Of a stretch of 64,000 nucleotides of DNA, positions 23,803-33,211 are shown piece by piece. The position numbers and the translations under genes are program-made. Position 1 is the first letter of the stretch, and each line of letters begins with the position of its first letter. The notes beneath the pieces were generated by a model that saw only the letters and a program-made list of their open reading frames with translations, searched no databases and was not told the DNA's origin. Source of the stretch: Pseudarthrobacter cellobiosi (lineage in GTDB: Bacteria > Actinomycetota > Actinomycetes > Actinomycetales > Micrococcaceae); the NCBI RefSeq assembly GCF_023913755.1, contig NZ_JAMXBJ010000050.1, positions 496,001 to 560,000 on the forward strand. Reading direction: 5' to 3'.

Positions 23803-25272
23803 CTACCTGGCCGCCAGGCTCAGGCGGATCTGGACAGCCGTTCCGCCGCCGTCGCGCGGGTGCCACGCGATGGTGCCGCCCAGCTCACTGGTGACCAGCG
23901 TGCGGACAATCTGCAGCCCCAGCCCCTCGACGTGCGGAGTGTCCGGCAGTCCCACACCGTCGTCGGCAATCGTGACGGTCAGCAGTTCCTCGCCGTCTTC
24001 CTCTTCGGAACGGTCCGCGAGGAGCCACACTGTGCCCGTACGTCCTTCGAGCCCGTGCTCGACGGCGTTCGTCACCAGTTCATTGATGACCAGTGCCAGC
24101 GGGGTGGCGAAGTCGCTGGGCAGTTCCCCAAACAGTCCGGACCGCTCGGTCTTGACCTGCTGCGATGGCGAGGCGACCTCTGCGGAAAGCCTAAACTGGC
24201 GGCCGATCAGCTCGTCGAAGTCAACGCTCTGCGCCAATCCCTGCGAAAGAGTCTCGTGGACCAGCGCGATGGTGGCCACGCGCCGCATCGCCTGCTCCAG
24301 GCCCTGCTTGGCCTCGTCGCTGACCATCCGGCGGGACTGCATACGCAGCAGGGCGGCAACGGTCTGCAGGTTGTTTTTCACCCTGTGATGGATCTCGCGG
24401 ATGGTCGCATCCTTGGTAACGAGTTCCATCTCCCGGCGCCGCAGTTCGGACACGTCCCGGCACAGCACCAGCGCACCAAAGCGCTGCTGCTCATCCCGCA
24501 GCGGGATGGCCCGCAGCGACAGGCTCACACCACGGGATTCAATCTCACTACGCCACGGCATCCGCCCCGTCACCACCAGCGGCAGCGTCTCGTCAACCAG
24601 CCGCCGGTCCTTCAGCAGGCCGGCGGTCACCTCCGCCAGGGAACGGCCTTCCAGCGACTCGCCGTCGCCCAGCCGCCGGAAAGCCGACACCCCGTTGGGG
24701 CTTGCGTACTGCACAATTCCTTCGGCATCGAGCCTGATCAGGCCGTCCCCCACACGAGGCGCGCCGCGGCGCGAACCGGTGGGCGAGGCAAAGTCAGGCC
24801 ACAGACCCAGCGTTCCCATCCGGAGGAGATCGTAGGCGCACTGCCGGTACGTCAACTCCAGGCGGGACGGCATCCGGGAACTGGACAGGTCCATGTGGGT
24901 GGTCACCACAGCTAGGGTCCGGCCGTTGCGCACCATCGGCACAGCCTCCACCCGCAACGCCATGTCCGCGCTCCAGTTGGTCTCACTGGACCGCTCGATG
25001 GCGCGGCTGCTCCAGGCCTTGTCCACCAGCGGCTGCAGGTCCTGCCGGATGGGCTCGCCCACAAAGTCACCGTGGAACACGGTGTGCGTGGTGGACGGCC
25101 TGACGTGCGCCAGCGCCACATAGCCGTGATCCGGGTGCGGGAACCACAACGCCAGGTCAGCGAAAGCCAGGTCAGCGACCATCTGCCAGTCGCCCACCAG
25201 GAGGTGCAGCCATTCGGCATCGCCCGGCCCGAAATCAGCGTGTTCCCTGATGGGGTCCGTAAAGATTGCCAC
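23803..25272 (-). CDS. pdtaS: PdtaS-type sensor histidine kinase
   Basis: 489 residues without membrane helices, so cytosolic. An N-terminal GAF-like region (about 1-150) is followed by a PAS domain (about 175-275, GLIRLDAEGIVQYASPNGVSAF), then the HisKA_2 phosphoacceptor helix IREIHHRVKNNLQTVAALL (His at 295-296) and the ATPase domain with VINELVTNAVEHG (N box), IADDGVGLP and GLGLQIVRTLV (G boxes). This matches PdtaS of mycobacteria, which phosphorylates the RNA-binding antiterminator PdtaR. pdtaR is not in this window. The start is GTG with GGAGG 5 bases upstream. Synteny with whiB1 supports the assignment. The signal sensed is not visible from sequence. Confidence 0.9.
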   Translation of the reverse strand: MAIFTDPIREHADFGPGDAEWLHLLVGDWQMVADLAFADLALWFPHPDHGYVALAHVRPSTTHTVFHGDFVGEPIRQDLQPLVDKAWSSRAIERSSETNWSADMALRVEAVPMVRNGRTLAVVTTHMDLSSSRMPSRLELTYRQCAYDLLRMGTLGLWPDFASPTGSRRGAPRVGDGLIRLDAEGIVQYASPNGVSAFRRLGDGESLEGRSLAEVTAGLLKDRRLVDETLPLVVTGRMPWRSEIESRGVSLSLRAIPLRDEQQRFGALVLCRDVSELRRREMELVTKDATIREIHHRVKNNLQTVAALLRMQSRRMVSDEAKQGLEQAMRRVATIALVHETLSQGLAQSVDFDELIGRQFRLSAEVASPSQQVKTERSGLFGELPSDFATPLALVINELVTNAVEHGLEGRTGTVWLLADRSEEEDGEELLTVTIADDGVGLPDTPHVEGLGLQIVRTLVTSELGGTIAWHPRDGGGTAVQIRLSLAAR

Positions 25273-25300
25273 TGCACCTCCAGTTACGACGCCGGGATTC

Positions 25301-28300
25301 CTAGCGTCGGACGATTGACCTCAAGAGCCTCAATGCTACCGACAGTGAGGCCATGTCGTCGGCCTCGAGCGAGTTGACCTCGTCAAACATGCTCTTTGCC
25401 CTGCCCAGCTGCTCGGCATTCTGGCGTTCCCAGTCCTTCAGCCTGTCCTCCGCGGAGTCCCCGGACGCCGTCGACTCGAGTACCGCCGTCGTCATGTCCG
25501 AGACGGTGGAATAGAGGTCATCCCGGAGTGCGGCCCTGGCCAGTGCCTGCCACCTGTCCTGGCGCGGCAGGCTGCTGATCCGTTCCAGCAGCGAGTCAGC
25601 GTGGAAGCGATTGAACACTGTGTAGTAAACCGCCGCAATCTCCTCCACCGGCTCCTTACGGGCGTGCACGATCTTGGCGATGTCCAGCAGGGCAAAGCTC
25701 TCGAAGAGCTCCGCCCAACGGAAGGCAAGCCCGTCCGGAAGGTCCCACCCGTGCGCGGTCTCCAGCCAGCTGACAACGCGGTCACGGTCATCGCCACGGA
25801 GATAATCCAGCAGCCGCGCGCGCATCGGGTCCAGGAGCGGCTTGAATTCGGCCACGGTTTCCGCGATGGGCCGGGACGTGCCGCCCTGGGCCAGCAGCCA
25901 CCGGACAGCACGGTCCAGCAGGCGGCGGATGTCCAGGTGGACGGTGCTCCAGTGTTCGGTGGGGAACGACGCCGGCAGGCTGTTCAACTCCCCCACCATG
26001 GTGTTCAGGTCGAAGATCTCGCGGAGCGCCACGAAGGACTTGGCCACAGCCACCTCCGTGGCCGAGGTTTCCTCCATGGTGCGGAAGGCGAACGTGATGC
26101 CGCCCATGTTGATCATGTCGTTGGCCACCACCGTGGCAATAATCTCGCGCCGCAGCGGATGGGTGTCCAGTTCGGCGTCGAACCGTTCGCGCAGCTGCTG
26201 CGGGAAGTACGCGCGCAGCGTCCCGCGGAACCACGGATCGTCGGCGAGGTCGCTGTCACGCAGCGCCGAGGCCAGCTCGATCTTCGCGTAGGCCGCCAGC
26301 ACCGAAAGCTCCGGTGACGTCAGCCCCTGGCCCTGGCTCAGGCGCTCCCGCAGGGATTCGGTGCTGGGCAGCGCTTCAAGGTCACGCTTCAGGTCAGCCG
26401 ATTTCTCCAGCCAGTCCATGAGCCGCTCATAGCTGGGGCTCCACTCGGCCACCCGCATCCGGTCATTCAGGAGCAGGATGTTCTGGTCCACGTTGTCCTC
26501 GAGGACCAGCCGACCCACCTCGTCCGTCATGGAGGCGAGGAAGCCTGCCCGTTCCTCCGGGGTCAGCTTGCCCGCAGCCACCATCCGGTCCACAAAGATC
26601 TTGATGTTCACTTCATGGTCGGAGCAGTCGACGCCGGCCGAGTTATCGATCGCGTCAGTGTTCAGGATGACCCCCTGCAGGGCTGCTTCAATGCGGCCGC
26701 GCTGGGTCATGCCCAGGTTTCCGCCTTCGCCCACCACCTTGACCCGCAGGTCCTTGCCATCCACGCGGATCGCGTCGTTGGCCTTGTCACCCACGGAGGC
26801 ATTGGTCTCCGTGCTGGCCTTGACATACGTCCCGATCCCGCCGTTGTACAGCAGATCGGCGGGGGCCAGCAGGATGGCGCGGAGGAGTTCCGGCGGGCTC
26901 AGCTCCGTGGTCGCCTCGGGCAGCCCCAGCGCGGCCCGGACCTGCGGCGAGACCGGAATGGACTTGGCCTGGCGGGCGTACACGCCGCCGCCTTCGCTAA
27001 TGAGGGATTTGTCGTAGTCGTCCCACGAGGACCGCGGCAGTTCGAACAGCCTCCGGCGTTCCACGAACGACGATTCCGTTTCCGGTGCGGGGTCAAGGAA
27101 GATGTGCCGGTGGTCGAACGCTGCCAGCAGCCGGATATGCCGAGACAGGAGCATGCCGTTGCCAAACACATCGCCTGACATGTCGCCCACGCCCACCACG
27201 CTGAACGGCTGGGTCTGGGTATCGACGTCGAGCTCGCTAAAGTGACGTTTGACCGACTCCCAGGCGCCACGGGCCGTGATGCCCATGGCCTTGTGGTCGT
27301 AACCCACCGAACCTCCGGAGGCGAACGCGTCACCGAGCCAGAACCCGTATTCTGCGGCCAGCCCGTTGGCGATGTCCGAGAACGTGGCCGTCCCCTTGTC
27401 CGCCGCCACCACAAGGTAGGAATCGTCGTCGTCGTGCCTGACAACGTCCGACGGCGGCACTACAGTTTCGCCCTCAGCTCCGGTGACGAGGTTGTCAGTG
27501 AGGTCCAGCAGGCCCCGGATGAACGTCTTGTAGCTTTCAACACCCTCAGCCATCCAGGCCGCGCGGTCCGCGGCGGGGTCCGGCAGCTGCTTGGCGAAGA
27601 AGCCGCCTTTGGCGCCGGTGGGGACGATGACCGCGTTCTTGACGGTCTGCGCCTTGACCAGGCCAAGGATCTCCGTCCGGAAATCCTCGCGCCGGTCAGA
27701 CCAGCGCAGGCCGCCGCGGGCCACCTTGCCGAAGCGGAGGTGGACGCCCTCAACCCGCGGGGAATAGACCCAGATTTCGAACATCGGCCGCGGGAACGGC
27801 AGCCCCTCAATCCGGGCAGGATCGAGCTTGAAGCTCAGGTGCGTCTTGTACTGGAAGTAGTTGGTGCGGAGGGTCGCCTCGATCAGGTTCGCCAGGGTCC
27901 GCAGCACACGGTCGGCGTCGAGCGTTGCCACCTCGTCGATGGCAGCTGACAGCTCGCCGCGGGCTTTCTCCTGCGCCGCAAGGCGCTCAGTCCCGCTCAG
28001 GGCGGGATCGAACCGGGCCGCGAAAAGAGCCGTCAGGGCCTTGGTTACATCGGGATTGGCGAGCAGCGTGTCCGCCATGAAGCCCACCGAGTTGGTATTT
28101 CCCATCTGCCGCATGTACCGGGCATAGGCCCGCAGGACAGTGATCTGACGCCACTGCATCCCCTCACGCAGCACCAGCCGGTCAAAACTGTCCGACTCAA
28201 CGGCACCGGATACGGCGGCACCGAACGAGTCAGCCAGCAGCTGTCCCGTAGCCAGCGGATCAATGCCGGCAGGGTATTTCAGCCCGAGATCATACAGGAA

Positions 28301-30154
28301 GAAATCCCGCTGGTCAGCCGTCTCGATCTCAAAGGGCCGCTCATCGAGCACCTCGAGTCCCAAGTTATGGAAGAACGGCAGGATCTGGCTCAGGCTCTTG
28401 GGCTCCAGCATGTACAGCTTGACGCGGGCATCCTCCTCCAGGACTTCACCGGCACCCTTGGGCAAGTACACATGGACGCCCGGCCGCTCCTGCCTGGCAC
28501 CGGCCGTGCGCTCCGCCTCAGCCCCGTACTTCTCGAACCGGGCGATGTCCTCCAGCGCGTCTTCAACCTCGTAATCCACCCGGTAGCCAGCCGGAAAAGC
28601 CTCCGACCAGATCGCGGCGAGCTCCTTCGCCTGTTCATCGGCGCCGCGTTCCCGCAGGACTTCAGCGATGCCCTCACTCCACGAACGGGCTGCCCGGACC
28701 AGCCGCGCTTCAAGCTCATCGGCGTTGAAGTGGCTGACCTCGCTGCCCTTGGGCAGGCGGATCCGGAAGAACAGGCGGGCGAGGGCCGATTCGGTCATCC
28801 GCGCTTCGTAGTCGATGGACTCAGCCTTGAACGTGGTCCGCAGTTCTTCCTCGATGCGGAGCCGGACATTGGTGGTGTACCGGTCACGCGGAAGGTAGAC
28901 CACCGCGGACATAAAACGGCCGTAGATGTCCGGCCGGAGGAACAGCCGGGTCCGCCGCCGCTCCTGCAATCTCTGGATGCCGGTTGCCGTGGCCGCCAGG
29001 TCCTCGGTCTCGATCTGGAACAGCTCGTCGCGGGGGTACGTCTCCAGGATCCCCAAAAGGTCCTTGCCGGAGTGTGAGTCCGGCGGGAAGCCGGCATTGC
29101 CCAGCACGGCGTCCACTTTTTCACGCACGACGGGGATGTTCCGGACGGATCCGGCGTAGGCACTGGTTGCGAACAGGCCGATAAAGCGGCGCTCGCCGTT
29201 GACGTTGCCTGCCGCGTCGAAACTCTTCACACCGATGTAGTCAAGGTACGCGGGGCGGTGGACGGTGGACCGTGAGTTTGCCTTGGTGATCACGAGCGCC
29301 CGCTTTTCGCGGGCCTTTTTTCGGCCGGCGTCGGTGAGGTGCTGCATATGCGGCGCGCCCGGCTTCGCCCGGAGCAGTCCGAGACCGCTGTCTTCACGCA
29401 GTTCCAGTACATCTTCACCGTCGACGGTGACGAGGTCGTACTCACGGTATCCAAGGAAAGTGAAGTTGCCGTCGTCGAGCCAGCGCAAAAGGTCCTGCGC
29501 CTGCCGCAGTTCGGCAATCTGGGCCGGGTGGGACACCTGGTCGAGGCTCGCGGCAATCTGTTGGGCTTTGTTGCGCATCTTGGGCCAGTCTTCGACGGCG
29601 GCGCGCACGTCGCCCAGGATGCGGTCCAGCCCGTCCAGCAACGACGCCTTTGCCTCGTCGGAGACGCGGTTGATTTCCACGGCGATCCACGACTCCATGT
29701 GGGAGGCGTTTTCGCCCTGCGCGATGAGGTGCGACAGCATGGGCATCGCCGCCGTATCACCGCTGGAGAGACCGATATGGGAGGGGACGCGGTCAACTTT
29801 GACCAGCTGTCCCGTTTCCCGGTTCCGGGTCACCACGAACAGTGGATGAAGCACAAGTCCGATGGCGGCGTTCTGGCGAACAAGCTCGGCGTTGACCGAG
29901 TCAACAAGGAAAGGCATATCGTCCGTGACGACGTAGACGACGCTGCTGTCCGCCTCGTTGACGATGGAAACCTTCGCCTGGCCCGGCTGCCGGTTCGCGG
30001 CGACACCGCGGTGGGTTTCCGCCCGGCTGGCCAGCACCTCCGGGGAATAAGTCCGGGCATCTTCTTCGGCAAGGTGCTGGTAATAATCCGCCAGGAACCC
30101 CTCCCGGTCACCAATAGCCAAGGCTTGATCCTCCACGCTGGATCCAGACGACAT
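25301..30154 (-). CDS. gdh: Large NAD-specific glutamate dehydrogenase (180-kDa type)
   Basis: About 1617 residues. The enzyme interconverts glutamate and 2-oxoglutarate with NAD, mostly in the catabolic direction. The first 700 residues are the regulatory arm of this class (SSVVYVVTDDMPFLVDSVNA, FTFLGYREYDL, ACT-like repeats). The catalytic core near 800-1000 includes KVARGGLRWSDRREDFRTEI, NAVIVPTGAKGGFF with the substrate Lys, and SVGYDHKAMGITARGAW. Dinucleotide contacts follow with VKVVGEGGNLGMTQRGRIEA, and a long helical C-terminus closes the protein. All family landmarks are intact. ATG 30154 is chosen with GGAGG nine bases upstream; two TTG codons directly before it could also be used. 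It stands alone, 28 bases after the pdtaS start on the same strand. Confidence 0.95.
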   Translation of the reverse strand: MSSGSSVEDQALAIGDREGFLADYYQHLAEEDARTYSPEVLASRAETHRGVAANRQPGQAKVSIVNEADSSVVYVVTDDMPFLVDSVNAELVRQNAAIGLVLHPLFVVTRNRETGQLVKVDRVPSHIGLSSGDTAAMPMLSHLIAQGENASHMESWIAVEINRVSDEAKASLLDGLDRILGDVRAAVEDWPKMRNKAQQIAASLDQVSHPAQIAELRQAQDLLRWLDDGNFTFLGYREYDLVTVDGEDVLELREDSGLGLLRAKPGAPHMQHLTDAGRKKAREKRALVITKANSRSTVHRPAYLDYIGVKSFDAAGNVNGERRFIGLFATSAYAGSVRNIPVVREKVDAVLGNAGFPPDSHSGKDLLGILETYPRDELFQIETEDLAATATGIQRLQERRRTRLFLRPDIYGRFMSAVVYLPRDRYTTNVRLRIEEELRTTFKAESIDYEARMTESALARLFFRIRLPKGSEVSHFNADELEARLVRAARSWSEGIAEVLRERGADEQAKELAAIWSEAFPAGYRVDYEVEDALEDIARFEKYGAEAERTAGARQERPGVHVYLPKGAGEVLEEDARVKLYMLEPKSLSQILPFFHNLGLEVLDERPFEIETADQRDFFLYDLGLKYPAGIDPLATGQLLADSFGAAVSGAVESDSFDRLVLREGMQWRQITVLRAYARYMRQMGNTNSVGFMADTLLANPDVTKALTALFAARFDPALSGTERLAAQEKARGELSAAIDEVATLDADRVLRTLANLIEATLRTNYFQYKTHLSFKLDPARIEGLPFPRPMFEIWVYSPRVEGVHLRFGKVARGGLRWSDRREDFRTEILGLVKAQTVKNAVIVPTGAKGGFFAKQLPDPAADRAAWMAEGVESYKTFIRGLLDLTDNLVTGAEGETVVPPSDVVRHDDDDSYLVVAADKGTATFSDIANGLAAEYGFWLGDAFASGGSVGYDHKAMGITARGAWESVKRHFSELDVDTQTQPFSVVGVGDMSGDVFGNGMLLSRHIRLLAAFDHRHIFLDPAPETESSFVERRRLFELPRSSWDDYDKSLISEGGGVYARQAKSIPVSPQVRAALGLPEATTELSPPELLRAILLAPADLLYNGGIGTYVKASTETNASVGDKANDAIRVDGKDLRVKVVGEGGNLGMTQRGRIEAALQGVILNTDAIDNSAGVDCSDHEVNIKIFVDRMVAAGKLTPEERAGFLASMTDEVGRLVLEDNVDQNILLLNDRMRVAEWSPSYERLMDWLEKSADLKRDLEALPSTESLRERLSQGQGLTSPELSVLAAYAKIELASALRDSDLADDPWFRGTLRAYFPQQLRERFDAELDTHPLRREIIATVVANDMINMGGITFAFRTMEETSATEVAVAKSFVALREIFDLNTMVGELNSLPASFPTEHWSTVHLDIRRLLDRAVRWLLAQGGTSRPIAETVAEFKPLLDPMRARLLDYLRGDDRDRVVSWLETAHGWDLPDGLAFRWAELFESFALLDIAKIVHARKEPVEEIAAVYYTVFNRFHADSLLERISSLPRQDRWQALARAALRDDLYSTVSDMTTAVLESTASGDSAEDRLKDWERQNAEQLGRAKSMFDEVNSLEADDMASLSVALRLLRSIVRR

Positions 30155-30182
30155 CAACAAACGCCTCCATCACAAGTTTGAT

Positions 30183-30198
30183 GCTGCACCGTTGCAGC
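30183..30198. other. Short inverted repeat before gdh
   Basis: GCTGCA-CCGT-TGCAGC forms a perfect 6-bp hairpin between the CpaE-like stop (30212) and the gdh start. On the minus strand it is followed directly by ATCAAAC (30176-30182), a word that also occurs in the repeats before the LysM gene. It could be a weak terminator or an operator. Confidence 0.3.
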
Positions 30199-30211
30199 TC
30201 CTACGGTGAGC

Positions 30212-31519
30212 CTAGCCCTTTCGCCGAAGCCTTGGTGTGGAAGAAAATACAGAGGATCGGGAAGATCGCTGGACAGCTGCACAAACCAAATCGGCGATCG
30301 CCCGCCTGAGCTTGGAATCCGGCGCTGTTTCGAGCAGCAAAGAGCCGCCGAGCAGCGCGGCGTCAGCTGCGGGGCTGTCCGCCGGCAGGAAGGCTGCGAT
30401 CTCCGCCGACGGGCCATACCGCCCCCACGCATCCTTCAGCTGTCGCTCCGGGGATCTCCCCACCGCCGCCGCCCGGACCTTGTTCATCACCACAACAGGC
30501 GACACGTGCGGCACTGCCAGCTCGAGCTCCGCGAGTCCGCGGACCAGCCGGGGAACCCCCACCGGATCGGCGGCCCCCACGGCATAGACGGTGTCCGCCA
30601 GTTCCAGGGTCCGCAGGGTCGCGGCATTCCGGCGCGGAGCCATCGTGTCGAAGCTGAGTTCCTCGTCCGCCTCCAGGCAGAAGCCGGTGTCCACAACCAC
30701 GACGTCGGCAACCTCCTTGGCGCGTTCCAGCACCAGCGACAGTGCTGCTGCCCGTAGTTCGGTCCACCTGTCCGCCCGGGTGATCCCGGTCAGGACCCGG
30801 AAAGTTCCAAGTTTGGTGGTGACAGGTGTGGCCACCTTCAGCAGCGCATCGGCGTCGAGCAGTCCCTGGTCCGCAAGCCGGCAGGCCTGCGCGATCCCCG
30901 CAGATTCATCCAGCAGGCCCAGGACTGCGGCGATGCTGGCCCCGTAACTGTCGGCGTCGACGAGGAGCACGGATTTCCCATCCGCAGCCAGTTCCCCCGC
31001 GATGTTGGCCGCGACGAAGGTCCGGCCGGGTGAACCGGCGGGACCCCACACGGCAATGATCTTTCCCGCCCCGGAGGCCGGCGGCACGTCCGCCTGGGCT
31101 GCGGGACGCTGACGCAACGCAGCGCTGGTGTCCCCCAGCCCGCTCCCGAACGTTGCATCCCTGGCGGTGCCTGTCAGCTGGTCAACGGCCTCGGCAATCC
31201 TGCCGGCCAGGGCGGCGGACTCTACGCCGGTCAGTGCGGAGGCCACACCGATCCCGCGCAGCCTGGCAGCCTCGTCGGCGTCATCCGTGAGGGCGATGAT
31301 CGCCACGCCCACGGCACCGAGCCGATCAACGAGCGAAGCAGTCAGGCCCTCGCAGCCGTCAGCCACAACCGCGGCCCGTGCCAGGCCGCTCTGGCAGGCC
31401 GCCAGCAGTTCCGTCAGTTCAGTACAGCGACGGACCACCGTGACCGGACCGTGGAGCCGCTCCAACCCGCCCACCACGTCCTCGCGGGCCTGGCCCACAG
31501 TGACCACGGGGATACTCAT
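30212..31519 (-). CDS. CpaE-like MinD/ParA-family ATPase with altered P-loop
   Basis: About 435 residues. The N-terminal 140 residues look like a degenerate receiver-type domain (VVTVGQAREDVVGGLE, AIIALTDDADEAARL), as in CpaE of Tad/Flp pilus systems. The ATPase half begins KIIAVWGPAGSPGRTFVAAN (about 153-172). The deviant Walker A lysines of ParA/MinD (KGGxGKT) are replaced, giving G-P-A-G-S-P-G-R-T. LLVDADSYGASIAAVLGLL and VVVDTGFCLE are the Walker A' and B regions. The ATG overlaps the stop of the SAF-domain gene (ATGA), so they are translated as a pair. CpaE proteins position pilus machinery at the membrane, but no CpaA, CpaC, CpaF, TadB/C or flp gene is next to it. Its job here is unknown. 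Confidence 0.75.
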   Translation of the reverse strand: MSIPVVTVGQAREDVVGGLERLHGPVTVVRRCTELTELLAACQSGLARAAVVADGCEGLTASLVDRLGAVGVAIIALTDDADEAARLRGIGVASALTGVESAALAGRIAEAVDQLTGTARDATFGSGLGDTSAALRQRPAAQADVPPASGAGKIIAVWGPAGSPGRTFVAANIAGELAADGKSVLLVDADSYGASIAAVLGLLDESAGIAQACRLADQGLLDADALLKVATPVTTKLGTFRVLTGITRADRWTELRAAALSLVLERAKEVADVVVVDTGFCLEADEELSFDTMAPRRNAATLRTLELADTVYAVGAADPVGVPRLVRGLAELELAVPHVSPVVVMNKVRAAAVGRSPERQLKDAWGRYGPSAEIAAFLPADSPAADAALLGGSLLLETAPDSKLRRAIADLVCAAVQRSSRSSVFSSTPRLRRKG

Positions 31520-32157
31520 GAGGCCCCGCCCGGGTTCCACACCACTGAAATCTTGGCCTGGTTCGCCTGCGCGCCGAGGATGGCCGGCATCTGGCCGTCG
31601 GCAACCAGCACCATCAGCACTGTATTGCGGGAGGACCCCAAGGCCGTGGTGCCGGCGGTCACCTGTGCAATTTCCGCGCCGGGCAGCAGGAGCTTCGGCT
31701 CACTGAAGCCGTTGCGGGCATCCGGCAAGGCAACCCAGACGTCCACCCGGGTCCCGGCAACCGCCTGCGGCGGCAGTGCTTCCTCAATGGTCACGGCCAC
31801 GGGCTTGCGGTCCAACGAATCCACGGTGGCCAGACTTTCCTTGGGCACCAATTGGTTCTTGCCGATTCTTTGGACTGCGACCAACCCGTCGGGGAGCCCT
31901 GCTTCAACGGTGACGTAATGCTGTTCGGTCTCACCCAGGCGGACCTTGGCCCGGACCACATTGTCCGCGGTCAGCTTCTCACCCACCGCAATGGAGTCCC
32001 GGGCGGCGTAAACCTCGGTGGTCTGATCAGCGCTGCCAACCAGCGAGATCACTCCCACCACCGATGCCAGGACCAGCAGCACGCCAACCAGCAGCCGGGG
32101 ATCCTTCCACGACGGCGGTTTCAGCCTGGCACCTGTAGTAACAGCATCGTGGCTCAT
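31516..32157 (-). CDS. SAF-domain protein, CpaB/RcpC-like
   Basis: 213 residues. A short cytoplasmic N-terminus, one membrane helix (about 22-42, LLVGVLLVLASVVGVISLVG), then a SAF domain (about 50-110: VYAARDSIAVGEKLTADNV, LVAVQRIGKNQLVPKESL). A beta-rich C-terminal region has VAGTRVDVWVALPD and ends VVWNPGGAS. This is the CpaB/RcpC arrangement of Flp pilus assembly proteins, thought to sit outside the membrane and touch cell-wall sugars. Its stop overlaps the start of the CpaE-like gene. Without other pilus genes it may be a remnant or part of a different envelope system. The upstream interval to the divergent HTH gene is about 150 bases. Confidence 0.75.
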   Translation of the reverse strand: MSHDAVTTGARLKPPSWKDPRLLVGVLLVLASVVGVISLVGSADQTTEVYAARDSIAVGEKLTADNVVRAKVRLGETEQHYVTVEAGLPDGLVAVQRIGKNQLVPKESLATVDSLDRKPVAVTIEEALPPQAVAGTRVDVWVALPDARNGFSEPKLLLPGAEIAQVTAGTTALGSSRNTVLMVLVADGQMPAILGAQANQAKISVVWNPGGAS

Positions 32158-32309
32158 GCTCTTCTCCCCCTAGCTCCGGTCCAGGCGGCTGGCTGCGTCC
32201 GGACACCTCATTGTTACGGCATGGGCCCCGGAACAAAAGTCAAAAGACCAAACAACATCAAACTGTGGATAACCGCACCAGATGACGCCTTCAATGGCAA
32301 AATGGAGCT

Positions 32310-32525
32310 ATGCCCAGATTCCTGACTCTCGCCGATGTTGCTGAACAGCTGCAAATCAACTCGCCGGCGGCCTATGCCTTGGTCCGCAGCGGAGAACTGA
32401 AGGCCATCCAGGTGGGTGGCCGCGGGCAGTGGCGCGTCGAGGAAAAGATGTTGGAGCAATACATCGAAGAGCGTTACGCCGAGGCCAGCCGCATGATCCT
32501 GGAAGCCAAAGCCAAGCAAGGCTGA
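32310..32525 (+). CDS. Small helix-turn-helix DNA-binding protein (HTH_17, excisionase/BldC-like)
   Basis: 71 residues starting MPRFLTLADVAEQLQINSPA. The N-terminal 50 residues form a winged-helix MerR-like domain of the HTH_17 family: LTLADVAEQL is the first helix, SPAAYALVRSGELKAIQVGG the recognition helix and wing, and RGQWRVEEKMLEQYIEE the closing part. The C-terminal helix is charged (EASRMILEAKAK). Such small proteins bind direct repeats (BldC) or act as excisionases. No integrase or phage gene is near, so a BldC-like regulator is more likely. It is divergent from the cpaB-like gene. The nearest striking direct repeats lie before the LysM gene at 33298-33351, making that a plausible target. 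Confidence 0.8.
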   Translation: MPRFLTLADVAEQLQINSPAAYALVRSGELKAIQVGGRGQWRVEEKMLEQYIEERYAEASRMILEAKAKQG

Positions 32526-32534
32526 TTTTGGCTT
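32503..32534 (+). terminator. Weak terminator-like hairpin over the HTH gene stop
   Basis: AAGCCAAA (32503-32510) pairs with TTTGGCTT (32527-32534). Inner GCC (32511-32513) and GGC (32520-32522) can extend the stem across a bulge. It overlaps the last codons and stop of the HTH gene and has no long U-tract. Confidence 0.35.
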
Positions 32535-32638
32535 TGCGAGTCAGCCCTCGCAACCGCTTGTCCGCTGAGTTTTTGTCCAGGTAATCGCCTCAACGGGCGG
32601 CAAAGTCCCATTAGGTGAACAAAGACTCCGGCTCGCGG

Positions 32639-33211
32639 CTACAGTTCCCCTGCACTCCGTGACCGCAGGGCACCCAGCGCCGCAAACGGAATCGTGGCTA
32701 CCTGCCGAACCTGTGATGCACGCCGGAACTCCCCGGGGCTGACCAGCGCCAGGTCCAAAAAGTCACTGCCCACCCGGTCGATGACTCCGGCCAGCCCGGT
32801 ATCCCTTTCCGGCGCGTGGCGCAGAGTGACTGCAAGTTCGGCCCGGTCCCGCGCCAGGCCCCGCAGCGCATGCGCCAATCCGATCCGGCGCCGCACCTGC
32901 GAAGTCTCGGCCACGGAGCCGCGGCCAAGGCCCGCATAGCGTGCCACCGCGCCGTACGGGACCAGGACCTGGCGACGCAACTCGTTCAGGACCAGCGCAT
33001 CGGCGCCGGCATGGCTCAGGGTTCCTTCGAAGGCGCGCCCACACGCCAGGTACACGGCCACGTGGCTGTTCAAGGAACCCCGCAAGCGGTCGGCCAGAAC
33101 GACGGAGGCCGTTTCCGCTCTTGCCCGCTCAGAGATCTCGGCATCGACGGCCAGCCGCTCGCCCTCGGCGAACTGTGCCTCCATATCACTGAACAGAGCA
33201 TCCCAACGCAT
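32639..33211 (-). CDS. Conserved hypothetical protein with two Sm-like repeats
   Basis: 190 residues, no membrane helix, no signal peptide. I do not recognise a named family. A helical N-terminus (about 1-45) is followed by a beta-rich unit at 50-95 (VAVYLACGRAFEGTLSHAG, ADALVLNE, QVLVPYGAVARYAGL). After a helix (105-125), a second unit at 125-183 has the same order (LAVTLRHAP, LAGVIDRVGSDFLDLAL, VATIPFAALGAL). Both read as strand, G-x-hydrophobic turn, G-x-D-x-L strand, then a final strand before an aromatic-Ala-hydrophobic end, the layout of Sm/LSM barrels. That suggests an intramolecular pair of Sm-like folds, possibly RNA binding; this is inference from pattern only. Divergent from the LysM gene, sharing the repeat-bearing interval. 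Confidence 0.6.
   Translation of the reverse strand: MRWDALFSDMEAQFAEGERLAVDAEISERARAETASVVLADRLRGSLNSHVAVYLACGRAFEGTLSHAGADALVLNELRRQVLVPYGAVARYAGLGRGSVAETSQVRRRIGLAHALRGLARDRAELAVTLRHAPERDTGLAGVIDRVGSDFLDLALVSPGEFRRASQVRQVATIPFAALGALRSRSAGEL

Noticed and set aside
32310..32525. Excisionase of an integrated element
   Set aside because: The HTH_17 family includes excisionases, but no integrase, attachment repeats or phage genes are near.
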